Positions 50,449 to 60,000 of a stretch of DNA of 64,000 nucleotides are shown in pieces; the first letter of the stretch is position 1, and each line of letters begins with the position of its first letter. The stretch lies in assembly GCA_963754645.1 (NCBI GenBank), contig CAVWGP010000004.1:1-64000 (forward strand). Direction: 5' to 3'. The notes under the pieces were generated by a model, which made no database searches, was not told the DNA's origin, and worked only from the letters and a program-made list of their open reading frames with translations. This stretch comes from CAVWGP01 sp963754645. Lineage in GTDB: Bacteria > Pseudomonadota > Alphaproteobacteria > Bin65. Position numbers and translations under genes: made by a program.

Positions 50449-51864
50449 TCAGGCGGGCAGGGCCGGCGCCCGCTCGTGCCAGCCGGTTTCGCGCTGGTAG
50501 AGATGGCCGGCATTGAGGAGCCGGCCTTCCGTGTAGGGCGCGCCGACAAGCTGCATGCCGGCCGGCAGCCCATCGGGCTGAAAGCCGCAGGGCACCGAAA
50601 GCGCCGGCAGTCCAAGATAGTTGAATGGACGGGTCATCCGACCGAAGGTCGACCAGATGAGCGTGATGACGTCCTCGCTCTTCGGTTCGGTATTGGCGAG
50701 CGTCGGCGTCGCATGCTCATAAACCGGCGTCAGCAGCAGATCGGCCTTGCTGAACACGTCGTCGAGATAGGCCTTAAGCGCCGGTCCGCGCTGCCGCTGC
50801 GCCTTGATGTATTGCACGGCGGGAATGAACAGCCCGGTCTCCGTCGGCTCGCGCACGCCGTGATCGTAATCCGCCGCGCGGTCGCGCAGCCAATCTTCGT
50901 GGATCGCCGCCGCTTCGGCGCGCGCGATGATATCGGCGAAATCGATCAGCCGCGCCGGATCGGGCACGTCGATCGGCACGATTTCGCACCCGAGCTTCTG
51001 CAAAACGCCCTTGGCTTCGTCGATGAGCTTGCCGATTCCCGCGTCGACGTTGTCGAAGAAGAAATTGCGCGGCATGCCGACGCGGAGCCCGGTTATCGGC
51101 TGGGCGACGGTTGCGCGATAATCCGGCACGGCGATCGTGGCCTCGGCGCTGCTGTCTGCCTCATCCACGCCGGCGATCACGCGCAGCAGGATCGCGACGT
51201 CTTCGCAGGTGCGGGCGAGCGGTCCCACCGAATCCGCCGACCAGGCGCGCGGGAATACGCCGCGCCGGCTGACCCGGCCGGTCGTTGGCCTTAGGCCGAC
51301 AACGCCGCAGAAATGCGCGGGCAAGCGGATCGAGCCGCCCGTGTCGGTGCCCAGCGAGCCGAAAACCAAGCGCGCGGCGACCGCAACGGCCGATCCGCCC
51401 GACGATCCGCCCGGTACGCGGTCCGCGTTCCAGGGGTTCTTGGCCGCGCCGAAGTGCCGGTTGTGGCCGGTTGCGCCGGCGGCGAATTCCGACATGTTGA
51501 GCGCTCCGAGATCGATCGCCCCGGCGGCGTCGAGCCGCTCGAGCACCGTCGCGGTCATATCGCCGAGGCTGCTGAGAATGATCGAACCCGCCGTCATGAC
51601 GGTGCCGGCGCGGTTGAAAATATCTTTGTGGGCAAGCGGAATGCCCTGCAAGGCGCCCGGCGTTCCGCCGCGCGCCAATCCGGTATCGGCGGCGAGCGCC
51701 GCCTTCAGAGAACCGCCGATATCGAGCGCGATGAAACAATTGACCTTGGGCTGCCATTCGGCGATGCGCTTGGCGCAGGCGCTCGTGAGTTCCCACGCGG
51801 AAAAGCGGCGCTGGTGCATGCCATCGATCGCGGCGGCCAGGGTGAGGTTGGTTAGCTCGGTCAT
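50449..51864 (-). CDS. Amidase signature enzyme, second in the island
   Basis: 471-aa amidase of the AtzE/AtzF type. Triad residues: Lys in LQGIPLAHKDIFNRAG, Ser pair in RVPGGSSGGSAVAVAARLVF and GSLGTDTGGSIRLPAHFCG. MTELTNLTLAAAIDGMHQ is the natural start (ATG 51864), overlapping the small partner gene as ATGA. About half of the residues agree with the amidase at 42324 in the core, so the two are paralogues, perhaps with different substrates. The MDR reductase follows. Confidence 0.9.
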   Translation of the reverse strand: MTELTNLTLAAAIDGMHQRRFSAWELTSACAKRIAEWQPKVNCFIALDIGGSLKAALAADTGLARGGTPGALQGIPLAHKDIFNRAGTVMTAGSIILSSLGDMTATVLERLDAAGAIDLGALNMSEFAAGATGHNRHFGAAKNPWNADRVPGGSSGGSAVAVAARLVFGSLGTDTGGSIRLPAHFCGVVGLRPTTGRVSRRGVFPRAWSADSVGPLARTCEDVAILLRVIAGVDEADSSAEATIAVPDYRATVAQPITGLRVGMPRNFFFDNVDAGIGKLIDEAKGVLQKLGCEIVPIDVPDPARLIDFADIIARAEAAAIHEDWLRDRAADYDHGVREPTETGLFIPAVQYIKAQRQRGPALKAYLDDVFSKADLLLTPVYEHATPTLANTEPKSEDVITLIWSTFGRMTRPFNYLGLPALSVPCGFQPDGLPAGMQLVGAPYTEGRLLNAGHLYQRETGWHERAPALPA

Positions 51865-52083
51865 GGGCGTGGCGCACTGCCGATGAGCAGACTGCGAAAC
51901 GGCGAGATCGGCTCGACCGTCGGCGCCACCGGAGCGGCTGTGGTGCGATTGAATTCGAACCAGCTCGCGGGCGATGCTCGCGGCCCGCTCGGCGCTCAGT
52001 TCGATACGGTAAAAGCGCGCTGCAAGGTCCTGAAGACTTTCGATTCGCGGTGCCGTGTCGGCTGCCTGTTCGTGCTCGCCCAT
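51861..52083 (-). pseudogene. AtzG-like amidase partner subunit, broken by a +1 frameshift
   Basis: Small protein (MGEHEQAADTAPRIESLQDL) whose helical core is ARFYRIELSAERAASIAREL, typical of AtzG/GatC-like partners. After LV the frame goes out of register; the expected EFNRTTAAPVAPTVEPISPF and RSLLIGSAPRP tail is in the next frame, ending in TGA overlapping the amidase ATG. Deleting one A at 51958-51959 (coding GTTCGAA to GTCGAA) restores a 74-residue protein. As read, translation fuses out of frame into the amidase, giving one longer protein. Confidence 0.78.
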
Positions 52084-52463
52084 TGTCGGCTCAAACCCCT
52101 TGCCATGAAATGGAGGCGGCAGATTGCCTTCGTCACAGCGTCCGCGTCAAACCCTGTTGCGCCTGACGCATATCCATGACGCCGATAGGTTAGGTAATGA
52201 TTACCTGGCCCCTTCGATGCGGGGCCGCCCGAGCCGCCCAAGCCGCGGGCAAAAAAAGGCCGGGATCGTTGGCGATCCCGGCCCAAGGAACAGGGAGGCT
52301 TCACGTCTGGGAGGACGTAGGACCGCGCAAATCTTGCGGATCCCGGTTGCCGCGCGCACGCAGCGCGGCGGCAACGCAGGCCCAATATGAGTCAGCGCCG
52401 CAAAATGAGAAGAGTCCGTTTGATGCCCCTGCCATGCACCCACCGCATGACTCGCGGCAACCG
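52084..52463. other. Non-coding gap with a terminator on the minus strand
   Basis: About 380 bp without a convincing gene. It holds a strong minus-strand terminator (52251-52283) and nothing else I can recognise. Sequence 52284-52463 lies between the lysR stop and this terminator and might be a 3' UTR or small RNA. Small open frames exist (for example ATG 52387 on the plus strand) but have no coding signature. Confidence 0.6.
52251..52283 (-). terminator. Rho-independent terminator
   Basis: Perfect 11-bp stem GGCCGGGATCG / CGATCCCGGCC with loop TTGG, next to seven A's on the plus strand (seven U's in the minus-strand transcript). It would end transcripts coming from lysR and trxB, 180 nt downstream of lysR. 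Confidence 0.88.
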
Positions 52464-53354
52464 CTAGAATGCGGTGGCGGCGATCTGTTGCAGCAGGAAA
52501 TCGCGAAACACCGCAACACGGGCCGAATGCCGGAGCGCCTCGGGATAAACGAAGAACGCTTCGACATCGCCGCCGCGAAATTCCGGCAAGACCCGCACCA
52601 CGTCGCTCACCTTTTCAGTCATGTAGTCCGGGATCAGGGCAAGGCCGAGCCCGCTGCGCATGGCTTGAAATATGCCGTACACGCTGTTCACCCGCAGCAC
52701 CGGGCGGCGCGGTTTCGCCGTATCGCTGTCCGTCGTCAGCAGCCATTGCGAATCGGGCAAAGACGGCCGGAACTCGTCGCCGAAGACGATCAGCCGGTGC
52801 TTTTCAAGATCCTTGGCAGTCTTGGGAATACCGTGCTTTTTGAGATATTCGGTCGAACCGAAGACGTGGAAATGGATCGTCATCAGGCTGCGGCGGATGA
52901 GATCCGGCTGGGTCGGCGGCGTCACCCGAATGGCAACATCGGCCTCGCGCAGCGTGAGGTCGAGATCGGTGTCGGTGAGCACCAAGGTCAAATCGACATG
53001 CGGGAAGCGTTCGACGAACTCCTTGATGCGCGGCGCCAGCCACGTCGTGCCGAGACCCGTGGTGCAGGTGATGCGCAGGGGGCCTTCCGGCTTCGACTTG
53101 CTTTCGAGGATGGCAGCTTCGGTCTGCCGCAGTTTGCCGGTGATCTCGCGCACAGTACGTAGCAGCAATTCGCCTTGTTCGGTCAGCACCAGGCCGCGGG
53201 CATGACGATGAAATAGCGGGGTGTCGAGGCTTTCCTCAAGGGCGCTGATCTGGCGGCTGACCGCGGATTGCGACAGGCGCAGCATTTCGCCCGCATGAGT
53301 GAAACTGCCAGCCTCCGCGACCGCATGGAAGACACGGAGCTTGTCCCAATCCAT
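52464..53354 (-). CDS. LysR-family transcriptional regulator
   Basis: 296-aa regulator downstream of trxB, an arrangement common in alphaproteobacteria. The helix-turn-helix is FHAVAEAGSFTHAGEMLRLS then QSAVSRQISALEESL; the co-inducer domain starts about residue 90 (GPLRITCTTGLGTTWLAPRI). I choose ATG 53354 (MDWDKLRVF), the family's normal beginning; another ATG at 53411 would overlap trxB by 35 nt. The inducer is unknown. A strong terminator lies 180 nt after its stop. Confidence 0.85.
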   Translation of the reverse strand: MDWDKLRVFHAVAEAGSFTHAGEMLRLSQSAVSRQISALEESLDTPLFHRHARGLVLTEQGELLLRTVREITGKLRQTEAAILESKSKPEGPLRITCTTGLGTTWLAPRIKEFVERFPHVDLTLVLTDTDLDLTLREADVAIRVTPPTQPDLIRRSLMTIHFHVFGSTEYLKKHGIPKTAKDLEKHRLIVFGDEFRPSLPDSQWLLTTDSDTAKPRRPVLRVNSVYGIFQAMRSGLGLALIPDYMTEKVSDVVRVLPEFRGGDVEAFFVYPEALRHSARVAVFRDFLLQQIAATAF

Positions 53355-53376
53355 GCGGAAGGTTTCGGCAACCTTC

Positions 53377-54348
53377 TTATTCGGCGGCTTGTGCGGCGTT
53401 CTCGTATTCATGCTGTGCCAAATATTTTTCCGCTTCGATCGCCGCCATGCAGCCAAGGCCGGCGGCGGTCACGGCTTGCCGGAAGACCTTGTCTTTCACA
53501 TCGCCGGCGGCAAACACGCCGGGAATGCTGGTTTCCGTGCTATCCGGTTTGGTCAAGATGTAGCCTTCGCCATCCATCGCGACTTGGCCCTTGAACAGCG
53601 CCGTTGCCGGCACATGACCGATCGCGACAAAAGCGCCGTCGCACGGCACTTCCGACAGCGCTCCGGATTTGACGTTGCGCGTCCTGACGCCGGTCACCGC
53701 GGCCGGCTCGCCCGTACCCAGGATTTCCTCGACTGTTGAGTCCCAGATGACCTTGATCTTGGGATTTTGAAACAGGCGATCCTGGAGCACTTTCTCGGCG
53801 CGGAATTGGTTGCGGCGGTGGATGACCGTCACTTTCGAGGCATGGTTGGTCAGATACAGCGCCTCGCCGACCGCGGTATTGCCGCCGCCGATCACCGTGA
53901 CTTCCTTGCCGCGGAAGAAAAAGCCGTCGCAGGTCGCGCAGGCCGAAACGCCGAAGCCGCGGAATTTCTCTTCCGATTGGATCCCCAGCCAGCGCGCCTG
54001 CGCGCCGGTGGCGATGATGATCGCGTCGCCGAGGTAGGTGTCGCCACCGTCGCCGGTGCAGACAAAGGGGCGACGCGACAGGTCGATTTTGACGATCAAG
54101 TCGGAGGTGATCACCGCGCCGACATGCGCCGCTTGCGCCTTCATTTGATCCATGAGCCAGGGGCCCTGGATCACGTCGGCAAAACCGGGATAGTTTTCCA
54201 CATCGGTCGTGATCGTGAGCTGACCGCCCGGCTCCATGCCGGAGATCACGCGCGGCTTGAGATTGGCCCGCGCCGCATAGATCGCGGCGGTGTAACCGGC
54301 TGGCCCCGACCCGATGATCAAGACTTTGTCGCGATAGGTTTGAGGCAT
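53377..54348 (-). CDS. trxB: Thioredoxin reductase
   Basis: 323-aa FAD/NADPH enzyme that reduces thioredoxin. FAD motif VLIIGSGPAGYTAAIYAARA, redox-active site SACATCDGFFFRGKEV (CATC) and NADPH motif VIGGGNTAVGEALYL are in normal order; the second FAD motif is IPGVFAAGDVKDKVFRQAVT. Full length. Followed by lysR on the same strand. Confidence 0.95.
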   Translation of the reverse strand: MPQTYRDKVLIIGSGPAGYTAAIYAARANLKPRVISGMEPGGQLTITTDVENYPGFADVIQGPWLMDQMKAQAAHVGAVITSDLIVKIDLSRRPFVCTGDGGDTYLGDAIIIATGAQARWLGIQSEEKFRGFGVSACATCDGFFFRGKEVTVIGGGNTAVGEALYLTNHASKVTVIHRRNQFRAEKVLQDRLFQNPKIKVIWDSTVEEILGTGEPAAVTGVRTRNVKSGALSEVPCDGAFVAIGHVPATALFKGQVAMDGEGYILTKPDSTETSIPGVFAAGDVKDKVFRQAVTAAGLGCMAAIEAEKYLAQHEYENAAQAAE

Positions 54349-54402
54349 GATTTCTCCGCATAGCTGACTGAAAGCTAAGCAGCTTTGGCGACTTGAGCAA
54401 GG

Positions 54403-54798
54403 TCAGCGTTTGGGTGGCCTCAATTCGGCGCGCTTGAGAAAGGCGATCAGATCGGCGCGGTCTTGGGTGTTCTTGAAGCCGGGAAAGGTCATGGATGTGC
54501 CCGGTACCGCGGCGCGCGGATCGGCGAGAAAGGCATCGAGCTGCGCTTCGCTCCAGACGTGGCCGGTCCGGCCGAGCGCCCGCAGGGCGGGCGAATAGTC
54601 GTAGCCTTTGACCGACGCCGCGCGGCGGCCGACGACGCGCCACAAGGTCAAGCCATGGTCGCCGATTTCCGAACGATAGGCGGTGTGGCAGGCGTAGCAT
54701 TGTTTGAACAGCTCGCGGCCGCGTTCGGCCTCCGCGGCGGCCGGGCCGGCGGACAATACGAAAAATGGAATCAACCAAACTGGGCGGCGCGAGCGCAT
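54403..54798 (-). CDS. Class I c-type cytochrome
   Basis: 131-aa exported cytochrome c with signal RPVWLIPFFVLSAGPAAAEA. The haem motif is CYACH, and the distal Met ligand is in VPGTSMTFPGFK, the normal arrangement for cytochrome c2/c552-like proteins. The overall sequence resembles mitochondrial-type cytochrome c (GRRAASVKGYDYSPALRALG). It is an electron carrier in the periplasm, between trxB and an ELM1-like gene. No oxidase genes lie next to it. Confidence 0.9.
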   Translation of the reverse strand: MRSRRPVWLIPFFVLSAGPAAAEAERGRELFKQCYACHTAYRSEIGDHGLTLWRVVGRRAASVKGYDYSPALRALGRTGHVWSEAQLDAFLADPRAAVPGTSMTFPGFKNTQDRADLIAFLKRAELRPPKR

Positions 54799-54828
54799 GG
54801 CTTGAATTTAATTCGGACTCCAAAATAA

Positions 54829-55855
54829 TCAAGCCAATTCGGCGCCGCCGCGGATTTGCCCAAGCGGCGCGCGGACGCCCTCGATCCGGGCCTTGAGCAG
54901 CGTGGCGATGCGTTCCGCCGCGCGCCCGGTATCGTCGGGCGGCGTGTACGACCAAGTGTCGAGCAGGCCCTGAAAGCGGCGGGTGAAGCCGGCCTCGCGC
55001 ATCTGCGCATGGAACCGCTCGATGCGCCGCGAGCGGCCGTCGAGATCGAGAATGTGGACGGGCTTGCCGGTCGAAACCGCTTCGGAACGTCATCGACACC
55101 GAATCGCGCGTGACCAGAATGTGGTCGGAGAGGGCGAGAAATGCGAGATAGGGATTGTCGCCGGTGCCGTCCCAGAAATAGCAGGTTGTGCCGGCGAGCG
55201 CGTCCTTGATCGCTCGGATGGCGTTGGGTTCGGTGCGGCGCGAAGCGGTGATCAGCAAGCCGGCGCCGGACTTTGCCAGCCCCGCCAATTGATGGGCCAA
55301 TTCAGCCGTGCGCCGCCGGGTCAGCCGGTAACGCCGGTTGCTGCCTCCGAGCAAGACGGCGACGCGCGGCGACGGCACCGCGTCGAATTTCTCGCGAAAT
55401 CGATCGGCTTCGCCAGTAAGGCGCGCGGCCGTGACCCGATGCACCGCGCCCTCGGTGAGCAAGACATTGGCGCCGACGCGGTTGTCGTGCCGGGGAACGA
55501 CGAGAACGTCGAAGTCGCCATTCGGCAAGGCCGGCGATTGGATTTGCACGGCGAACACGCGACCGCCGCTGGCCCGGCGGATGAGGCAGGCGGCCAAGGC
55601 ACCCTGTCCGCCGCAGCCAATCACCAAGTCGGGCCATGGCGGCACGAGTGGGTCGCCAACCAGCTTTGCGAAGCTCGACGGCCCGAGCCACAGGCGCGGG
55701 GGCAAGCTGCGCCATGGTTGGCGCGCGCGCACGGTCTTGAGCACGGGCGAAATGCCGAGACGGTCGGCGATGCCGAGCGCTTGATTATGCAGACTTGCAA
55801 AGCCTTCGGATAGGACCCAGCAACTGACCTTGTTCAACGCCAATACTTTGTTCAC
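54829..55855 (-). pseudogene. ELM1-type (mitochondrial fission ELM1 family) protein, broken by a +1 frameshift
   Basis: Glycosyltransferase-like protein of the ELM1 family, present in many alphaproteobacteria; cellular role uncertain. From the GTG at 55855 the frame gives VSCWVLSEGFASLHNQALGI, LVIGCGGQGALAACLIRRAS and AVLLGGSNRRYRLTRRRT, then loses register after DSVSMT. The expected SEAVSTGKPVHILDLDGR segment and the C-terminal part are in the next frame, ending TGA at 54829. Deleting one A at 55086-55087 (coding GTTCCG to GTCCG) repairs it to about 340 aa. Otherwise intact. Confidence 0.78.
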
Positions 55856-55861
55856 GCCAAC

Positions 55862-55915
55862 ACTTTCATAATACTTGAAATATTATTGCTCAAAATTATA
55901 ATAGGACGCAATAAA
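55862..55915. promoter_or_regulatory. AT-rich divergent regulatory region between ELM1 and lrp
   Basis: A roughly 45-bp stretch including AATATTATTGCTCAAAATTA that is strikingly AT-rich for this genome. It lies between two divergent starts, one of them an Lrp/AsnC-type regulator that usually binds AT-rich palindromes and controls its own gene. A binding site and promoter are likely but no exact boxes can be fixed. Confidence 0.5.
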
Positions 55916-55949
55916 CCGATATTGGCGCATTTTGCGACTATCGAGGTTC

Positions 55950-56453
55950 ATGCCGACCATGGCGACTGCCGGAAATATCCGCCGGGTCAAGCTCGATCGA
56001 ATCGATCGGAATATCTTGCACGATCTGCAAGACAACGGTCGAATGACGAATGTTGAGCTGGCGGAACGGGCGCAGATTTCGGCGCCACCGTGCTTGCGCC
56101 GCGTCCGCGCCTTGGAAGAAGCGGGCTTCATTCGCGGCTACCATGCCAACGTCGATGCCGGGCTCCTTGGTTTCGAGGTCCTGTTTTTCGCGCTCGTCGG
56201 CCTCGATAGCCAATCGGACGCAGTGCTCACGGCCTTCGAAGCCGAGATGCAGCGTTGGCCCGAAGTTCGCGAATGCCACATGGTGCGCGGCGCGGCCGAC
56301 TTCGTGCTCAAGCTCGTCGCGCGCAACACGGTGCATGAAAACGAGCTGACGACAAAGCTGACCGCGGCGCCCCATGTCGCCAGAGTGCAGACAATCCAGG
56401 TCATCCGCACAGACAAGATCCATCCCGGCGTGCCGATCGACTTGGCCGAGTAG
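55950..56453 (+). CDS. Lrp/AsnC-family transcriptional regulator
   Basis: 167-aa feast/famine regulator. Helix-turn-helix: DRIDRNILHDLQDNGRMTNV, with ISAPPCLRRVRALEEAGFI as the recognition region; the RAM (ligand-binding) domain follows, with 'FADFVLKLVA'-like strands. The start is ATG 55950 with GAGG immediately upstream; ATG 55959 also possible. It is divergent from the ELM1-like gene, sharing an AT-rich gap, so autoregulation is likely. Confidence 0.9.
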   Translation: MPTMATAGNIRRVKLDRIDRNILHDLQDNGRMTNVELAERAQISAPPCLRRVRALEEAGFIRGYHANVDAGLLGFEVLFFALVGLDSQSDAVLTAFEAEMQRWPEVRECHMVRGAADFVLKLVARNTVHENELTTKLTAAPHVARVQTIQVIRTDKIHPGVPIDLAE

Positions 56454-56464
56454 CGCTGCCGCGC

Positions 56465-56938
56465 TTATTTGTAAACGACCTTGATGATCTCGTAGGCTTT
56501 AGAGCCGCCGGGCGCGCTCACCTCGACCGAATCGCCCTTGCTCTTGCCGATCAGGGCGCGGGCAAGCGGCGAGGTCAGCGAAATAAGGCCCTTCGAGATG
56601 TCGCCCTCGTCGGCGCCGACGATTTGATAGGTTGATTTATCGTCGGTGTCTTCGTCGGCCAGCGTCACGGTGGCGCCGAAACGCACGAGGTTGCCGGAAA
56701 GCTTGCTAGCGTCGATCACGTCGGCGCGCGCCAGCTTGTCCTCAAGCTCGGCGACGCGGCCCTCGATGAAGCTTTGCCGCTCCTTCGCCGCATGATATTC
56801 GGCGTTCTCCGAGAGATCGCCGTGCGCGCGCGCCTCCTCAAGCGCCCGGATCACGGACGGGCGCTCGACGGATTTCAAAGTCTTCAACTCCTCCTGCAAT
56901 CGGACGAAGCCACGAGGAGTGATCGGCAGTTTTTCCAT
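56465..56938 (-). CDS. greA: Transcription elongation factor GreA
   Basis: 157-aa factor that stimulates RNA polymerase to cleave backtracked transcripts. The N-terminal coiled coil (RLQEELKTLKSVERPSVI and DLSENAEYHAAKERQSFIEG) contains the catalytic acidic tip; the C-terminal FKBP-like domain has ISLTSPLARALIGKSKGD. Full length. It follows carB on the same strand, a classic alphaproteobacterial order. Confidence 0.95.
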   Translation of the reverse strand: MEKLPITPRGFVRLQEELKTLKSVERPSVIRALEEARAHGDLSENAEYHAAKERQSFIEGRVAELEDKLARADVIDASKLSGNLVRFGATVTLADEDTDDKSTYQIVGADEGDISKGLISLTSPLARALIGKSKGDSVEVSAPGGSKAYEIIKVVYK

Positions 56939-57037
56939 GACTGCTTCAACCTACAATTTGATTCAACGTATCGGAGTGAAGCATCTTAGCGCCGCGCGTG
57001 CCTTGCGCAACCCTTTAGGCGGCAGCTACGCACAAAC

Positions 57038-60000
57038 CTAAAATGCGGTGGAAAAGTAGGATTGCAATGTTGCGACTTCAAGGGACCCTTCGCGCAAGGC
57101 GGCGATCGCGGCGACCGCGGCCCGCGCGCCGGCGACGGTCGTGTAATAGGGAATGTCGGTGGTCAGCGCGCATTGGCGCAAACTCGCACTGTCGGCGATG
57201 GCGAGCGCGCTCTCCGTCGTGTTGATGACGATCTGGACCTCGCCGCTCTTCATCGCATCGACGATGTGCGGCCGGCCTTCGAGAACTTTGTTGACGATCC
57301 TGGCCGTGGCGCCGTGGGCGTTGAGGATATCGGCGGTGCCGCGTGTCGCGATCACCTTCATGCCCATTTCGATCAGGCGCTTGGCGATCGGCACCATCGC
57401 CGCCTTGTCGTGATCGCGCACCGAAATGAATGCCGTGCCGGAGAGCGGCAGATTGACGCCGGCGGCAAGCTGCGCCTTGGCGAAAGCACGGCCGAAATCG
57501 CTGTCGATGCCCATCACCTCGCCGGTCGATTTCATTTCCGGGCCGAGGATGACGTCGACGCCAGGGAAGCGGTTGAACGGGAACACGGCTTCCTTGACCG
57601 CGATATGCTTGGCCGCCGCGTGCGGCGGCAGCGAAAAGGCCGAGAGTTTTTCGCCCGCCATAATGCGGGCCGCGATTTTGGCCACCGGCACGCCCGTTGC
57701 CTTGGCGACGAAGGGCACGGTGCGCGAGGCGCGTGGATTGACTTCAAGCACGTAGACCTGATTGCTCTTCACCGCGAACTGCACGTTCATCAGGCCGACG
57801 ACGTTGAGCGCCTTGGCCAGTTTCACGGTTTGCGCTTCGATGTCGCGCAGCACGCCGGCGCCGAGCGAATAGGGCGGCAGGCTGCAGGCGGAATCGCCGG
57901 AATGAATGCCGGCTTCCTCGATGTGCTCCATGATGCCGACGACGCGCGCCTCGGTTCCGTCGGCGAGGCAGTCGACATCGACCTCGATCGCGTCCTGCAG
58001 ATAGGCATCGATAAGCACCGGGTTCGAGCCCGAAACCTTGACCGCTTCGCGCACGTAGCGCAGCAGCCCGGCCTCGTCGTGCACGATCTCCATGGCGCGG
58101 CCGCCGAGAACATAGGACGGCCGCAGCAGGACCGGGTAGCCGACGGCGGCGGCGACGCGCACCGCCTCCTGAACCAACGTCGCGGTGCCGCTGCGCGGTT
58201 GGCGCAAATTGAGTTCGACGAGAAACTTCTGGAAGCGCGCGCGGTCCTCGGCGAGATCGATCGCGTCGGGCGAGGTGCCGAGGATCGGGATGCCGGCCTT
58301 CTCGAGCGCGAGCGATAGTTTGAGCGGCGTCTGGCCGCCGAATTGCACGATGACGCCCTTGACCTTGCCGCTCTCGTTCTCGCGCCGGATGATCTCGACA
58401 ACGTCCTCGCCGGTAAGCGGCTCGAAATAGAGCCGATCCGCCGTGTCGTAATCGGTCGAAACCGTCTCCGGGTTGCAGTTGACCATGATGGTTTCGTAGC
58501 CGGCTTCGCGCAGCGCATAAACGGCGTGGACGCAGCAATAATCGAACTCGATGCCTTGGCCGATGCGGTTCGGGCCGCCGCCGAGGATGACGATTTTTTC
58601 CTTGTCGGAGGGATCGGCCTCGCATTCGGGCACGTCGCCGGTTTCGTAGGTCGAGTACATGTACGGCGTCGCCGAGGGAAATTCGCCGGCGCAGGTGTCG
58701 ATGCGCTTGTACACGGCGTGGAGCCCCAGATTGCGCCGCGCGGCGGCAACCGCGCCTTCCTGCTTCGCCGTCAGCTTGCCGATGCGCGCATCGGAGAAGC
58801 CCATGCTCTTCAGGCGTTGCCAGCCGTCGCGGGACTCGGGCAGGCCCTTGGCGCGCAGGTCCTGTTCGGCGGCGACGATGCCCTGGATCTGGGCCAGGAA
58901 CCATGGATCGTATTTCGTGACGCCGTGAACCTCGCCGATCGTCATGCCGGCACGCATCGCCTGCGCCGCAACCAGAAGGCGGTCGGGCGTCGGCTTGGCC
59001 ATGGCCGCGCGGTAGGCGGTCTTGTCGGCCGAGCCGTCGGCCAAATCGGGCAGCGGCATCTCGTCGAGCCCGGTCAGGCCGGTCTCCAGCGAACGCAGCG
59101 CCTTTTGCAAGCTCTCCTGGAAATTGCGGCCGATCGCCATCGCCTCGCCGACCGACTTCATCGCCGTCGTCAGCAGCGGCTCGGAGCCTTTGAATTTCTC
59201 GAAATTGAAGCGCGGAATTTTGGTGACGACGTAGTCGATCGTCGGCTCGAACGAGGCCGGCGTCGTGCGCGTGATGTCGTTCTGGATTTCGTCGAGCGTG
59301 TAGCCGACGGCGAGCCGTGCCGCGACCTTGGCGATCGGGAAACCCGTCGCCTTCGAAGCGAGCGCCGAGGAGCGCGAGACGCGCGGGTTCATCTCGATGA
59401 CGACTTGCCGGCCGGTCTTGGGATCGACGCCGAATTGGACGTTCGATCCGCCGGTGTCGACGCCGATCTCGCGCAGGCACGCGATCGAGGCGTCGCGCAT
59501 GATCTGATATTCCTTGTCGGTCAAGGTCAGCGCCGGCGCCACGGTGATCGAATCGCCGGTATGGATGCCCATCGGATCGAGGTTCTCGATCGAGCAGACG
59601 ATGATGCAATTGTCCTTGCGGTCGCGCACCACCTCCATCTCGAACTCTTTCCAGCCGAGCACCAACTCCTCAATCAGCGTCGAGCCGACCGGCGAGGCGC
59701 GCAGCGCGCGCGTCACGATCTCGGCGAAATCGTCGCGGTTGTAGGCGATGCCGCCGCCGGTGCCGCCGAGCGTGAAGGACGGGCGGATGATCGCCGGCAA
59801 GCCGACAAACTCGAGCGCCTGCTCGGCTTCGGTGAGCGACGTGACCATGTGGCTTTTCGGGCATTGCAGCCCGATGCGTTCCATCGCCTCGCGGAATTTC
59901 AGGCGATCCTCGGCCATTTCGATGGCTTCGCGCCTGGCGCCGATCAGCTCGACGCCGAAGCGCGCGAGCGTGCCGTCCTGGGCGAGCTTCATCGCGGTGT

